Origin: Eumeta japonica
Taxonomy: Eukaryota > Arthropoda > Insecta > Lepidoptera > Psychidae
Direction: 5' to 3'
DNA length: 64,000 bases
Assembly: GCA_005406025.1 (NCBI GenBank)
Contig: BGZK01000541.1
Span: forward strand, 248,001 to 312,000
A program made the translations under genes and the position numbers. Below are positions 60,611-64,000 of this stretch, piece after piece. The notes below the pieces were generated by a model. That model did no database searches. It saw nothing but the letters and a program-made list of their open reading frames with translations, and was not told the DNA's origin. The number at the start of each line of letters is the position of its first letter. Positions within the stretch are counted from its first letter, which is position 1.

Positions 60611-62045
60611 TGTAGCATCTATATTTTCAGAATTGATGTTTAAATATAAAATTACATTGTACTTGTTTCTGAAACTTAGAAACTAACAAAGAAAAATTAG
60701 TCGGTAACGACAACATATAACTTTTAAGTTACAGAATTTTATTTTTGCAATATGATACTGTATCATGCCTCAGTCGCAGTTCAGGTTGCTTTTGGGTTTC
60801 TCCACAATTTTTCGTCCAAACTTGATACAGTCGAAAGTAGGGTCATGAATGGAGTTCATACTTTAAATATACAGACTTGTGCTCTTCCTAATTGGAAAAT
60901 AATTGGATAATTGAGTAGACAAATCGTCGCTTGATGCATTTCTATTTACACTAGAAATAGAAGACTCAGAACTAAATATAGAAGACTCAGTTGATTTTCA
61001 CGTGGCTGCTCTACGTCTCTATGAGGTCATTGTCGTATACAAAGAGCGACTATTTCTTGGCGTCATAGAATAACGAGACGCCAATAAATTAGACTTAAGG
61101 TGTCATTCTTGACCTTTTATTTTGATGAACTAGTCGCTGATACGGCTTTTTAGGCTGGGTTAATGTTGTATTGTTGACTGTTTAGTGTTGTCCACCGTTA
61201 TTTCTTTAACAAACGATGACAAAACGATTTGTTCGTGTCGTTATGGAGTAAACAAAGATTAAGCTTCATTTAAACTAATCGAAGCAATCTGTTAAAAATT
61301 TTAAAAATACGTCAGTAGTAATATATTTATTCATTATACTAGTTCAAACCGATAAGATATTTGAGCTGGCTACCAACATACACGATTCCTTGTGTCAAAC
61401 GAATATTTATTTAAATATTCTTTTGTAAGCAGTAATTACATTTAATTACATTTGATTGATGTCGCTTATCATTATAATCTTGTAGTACATTAATTTTAAT
61501 TTCAATAATAACTACAAAAAATGTTTTTTTAATATTAATATCATACACGCAACACAATGTATAAACTATATTTAGCAGTTTCATCCACAATCTCCTTGAA
61601 TCATGTAAGCACGCACTCACTTATCAATTAATGTTAATTAAGTTTTCAATTTCAATATTAATGCATAACTTTTGTTTATGAAATTTTGTTATTAATTATG
61701 CAATAGAAGAGTAACATTTCATCATGTTGAACTTATATTACGCGATTCGAACGTTGCGCTGGAGTCCGAAAATAGCGGCGCCGACTGACTCACGCCCCTG
61801 ACTCACTGCGCCCGCGCCTCGCCCGAGTTCATGACACACAGGATATGGCCATAATAGTGTTTTGACTGCAAAATCGGGTGCCTACTTCAAAGCGATTCTA
61901 AAAGTGTACGCGTTTACAGCATATCCTCAACGAGCAGTAACTAAATATCGGCTTAGTCAATTCCGACAACTAATACAAGGAAGCTAGTGCCGTTAAATCC
62001 AGTTCAGAGATTAAAGCAAAGCACACGCAATCAAATATATACATA
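60611..62045. other. Non-coding; GC patch at 61755-61850
   Basis: A small direct repeat (atagaagactcag) lies near 60957-60990. The patch 61755-61850 (gcggcgccgactgactcacg, ctgcgcccgcgcctcgcccg) is GC-rich and unexplained. Confidence 0.45.
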
Positions 62046-62048
62046 TAC

Positions 62049-62049
<1 letters not shown>

Positions 62050-62099
<50 letters not shown>
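62050..62099 (+). repeat. (GT)n microsatellite
   Basis: About 24 uninterrupted GT units. The 80-codon frame starting here only reads Cys-Val from the repeat. Confidence 0.95.
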
Positions 62100-62100
<1 letters not shown>

Positions 62101-62930
62101 CGACAAATTTTGAAGAGGTGATGCTCTGGAGAACGTGTACAAAAATTCATGAGACAGGACTACTGCTGATATTAAACGTTGAAGATCGTCACAAAAAAAA
62201 GCGAAAAACGGTCCCGAAAGGGGGTCACGATCGGAACGTCCTTTTCACGATTACTCAAAATGTTCCGGACATGATTTATTCGCATTTTACAAGATGATAT
62301 CACAGCAAAACAATATTGTCACACCGACTTACGGGTAATTCTATCAATTAATAAAATTACTTAAATACGTTTACTTATACATACAAAAGAGTAAATGAAC
62401 TGACTGATACGTTAAAGCTCAAACTACTGGATCTAGAGACTTTAAGTTTTGTACAGAGATTACTTTTATATGTGGGCGAGCATTAAGAAAGGATTTTTAG
62501 ATGTTCAACCCTTGAAGGGGTGAAACTGGTGAAAAACTGTTGTATGGAAAATAGAAACCGTTGATGCTATAGACGTCGAACTTAACGTTTTAGTTACTTA
62601 TAGAAATAAAGAAAAAAATACATGCATTATATTTTTTAATCGACCCGGAAGAGAGCGAAATAGGGGATGAAATGTATGGAAATTCGAAAACGTTGAAACA
62701 ATTTCTAAAAAAGTTTATATTTTAGTCAATCACTACTAATAAAAAATAATAACTTAAAGCCTTCTTAAAAGTAAACCTAAAATGGTTGAATTAAGGATTA
62801 AAATTTTTATAGGAACAAAAAACGAAAGTGCCAAAGTTAACGATAGTAGAACATATTTTAGCTATTTATTACAAATAAAAAGTAACAACATGTATCATTT
62901 TTGTAAAAGTAGCTCTACGAGGATGAAACT
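62100..62930. other. Non-coding, nothing recognised
   Basis: AT-rich spacer. Confidence 0.5.
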
Positions 62931-62934
62931 AACT

Positions 62935-63510
62935 AAATGTTTGTACATGCGAATGAGGAACTTTCGAAAAAAACAACATTCGTATTTCTGCCACTAAAGA
63001 TTCCAAAAATTCTTTCACTGATAGAAAGCTTCGCTATCCCCGAGTAATATAGCCCAAATTTTATTTTGATAATACTATTATTTCCTACGTCTTCGTCTGA
63101 ATCAGAACCGTAACCGGCAGTAGAATCGAAATTGCGCACAGGACGAGAAATAGAATTGAAAGCCGAGACCGGGGTCGAAATCGAGAATGAGACTAAAGTC
63201 GAAATTGAGTGTGGGATCAAATTTAGAATCAAAAACGCAATTGGATTCAGATTGAGAAGTTGTACCGAGATCGATATTTAAAGCGAGACCGGGATCGAAA
63301 ATGGAAATTAAATCAAGATCTGAGTCGGAGGCAAAAGCGGGAACGCGACCGAGATTGAGAACGAAAGAAGTTGACATCGGGTTTGAGACCGGGATTAGAA
63401 TCGAGAACGGAGCAGCTTTCGGAATCTAAATATCGTGATGGGGCAATAGTATACAAGATGAATGAATTTATTTTATGTCTACGCGGACGAAGCCGCGGCC
63501 GAAAGCTAGT
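62935..63510 (+). mobile_element. Non-autonomous Helitron-like element
   Basis: The 3' end is diagnostic: a perfect 5-bp hairpin CGCGG (63482-63486), loop, CCGCG (63493-63497), then CTAG at 63506-63509 followed by T. Inside, about 62999-63060 (aaaattctttcactgataga, cgctatccccgagtaatata) and the degenerate gaatcg/gaccggg run at 63105-63430 match the relic at 29165-29530. The 5' TC boundary is not certain. The 99- and 91-codon minus frames across the run are artefacts of the repeat. Confidence 0.65.
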
Positions 63511-64000
63511 TGTGCGTTATAATCAATTGGTAGAATTTGTCGAACCTTTCCAATAATCAAAGCTACGACTATAAAAATAATAATAACACTTCATCGGCAT
63601 TACTGGTTTCTTTGAGAGGTGAATGACTTTATGTCAAAATTCTCTATGATTGTATATTGTCATTATATATAAATAAAAAATCTAGTATTGTGTTTCTAGT
63701 GAGCTATTTTGAGTTTTTTCCAAAACCAATCCTTTTCAAGGCGTGCTTAATCAGTTTCATGTTTAAGGCGATTTCTTTTAAACGACACCCGACACGTTAT
63801 TCCGCGTGGGGCACCGAATTTTTTTTTTTTGTCTGGGTTATTATTTAAACTTAACTATAAATAACAATTCACAATAAAATTAAAACAATTGCCTACTTTC
63901 GGTTTTTATTCACAACCTGGTCATCGTATTATATAATTCCGTTATAAATACATTGTAAGGTTGAAGTAAACGATAAATATACAAAGAAATATCGATATTA
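63511..64000. other. Non-coding; possible repeat fragment at 63720-63850
   Basis: 63720-63850 (aaacgacacccgacacgtta, tggggcaccgaatttttttt) has the look of a repeat end with a poly-T run. No gene. Confidence 0.4.

Noticed and set aside
62933..63377. Two overlapping Ser/Asp-rich minus frames
   Set aside because: Created by the degenerate hexamer run of a Helitron-like element.

Overview
This window looks like insect nuclear DNA, most likely from a moth or butterfly. The evidence is an AT-rich background with small GC-rich islands, many decayed repeats of types I associate with Lepidoptera (Helitron-like ends with a CGCGG/CCGCG hairpin before CTAG, short elements running from 'ggactcgcac...ggttccg' to 'cggaaccctaaaaa', degenerate LINE tails), and one animal-type single-exon gene. 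There are no bacterial operons, rRNA genes or CRISPR arrays. The assignment is inferred from sequence character only.

The one convincing intact host gene is at 40381-42360 on the minus strand. It encodes a 659-residue kekkon-family membrane protein: signal peptide, leucine-rich repeats with N- and C-terminal caps, one Ig domain, one transmembrane helix and a cytoplasmic tail ending in a PDZ ligand. Its 5' flank (42361 to about 42960) is strongly GC-rich. The rest of the window reads as a gene desert around it, with isolated GC-rich islands (about 5.1, 15.2, 17.6, 25.3, 27.5, 31.7, 46.3, 49.5, 51.4 and 61.8 kb) that could be regulatory.

The largest mobile element is a 7.0-kb DNA transposon at 6061-13068 with terminal inverted repeats of about 0.73 kb. 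It carries one long, frame-broken gene: an N-terminal Cys/His zinc-binding region, a transposase-like core, a stretch that matches the layout of FEN1/XPG-type (PIN-like) nucleases, and a C-terminal Tesmin/TSO1-type CXC domain. This is the most unusual system in the window.

Other mobile DNA: a decayed mariner (34779-36093); RT and C-terminal fragments of one LINE type, all on the minus strand (1-430, 18215-18600, 21165-21495, 37600-37665, 60470-60610); a Jockey-like LINE split into two opposed halves (55740-57430), best explained by a local inversion; a 260-bp MITE with 23-bp perfect ends (31159-31418); Helitron-like elements or ends (29165-29530, 52037-52075, 62935-63510); four copies of a short dispersed element; tRNA-like SINE heads; and several foldbacks, tandem repeats and microsatellites.

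Most remaining short open frames are chance ORFs in AT-rich DNA or antisense shadows of the kekkon gene and of the repeats.
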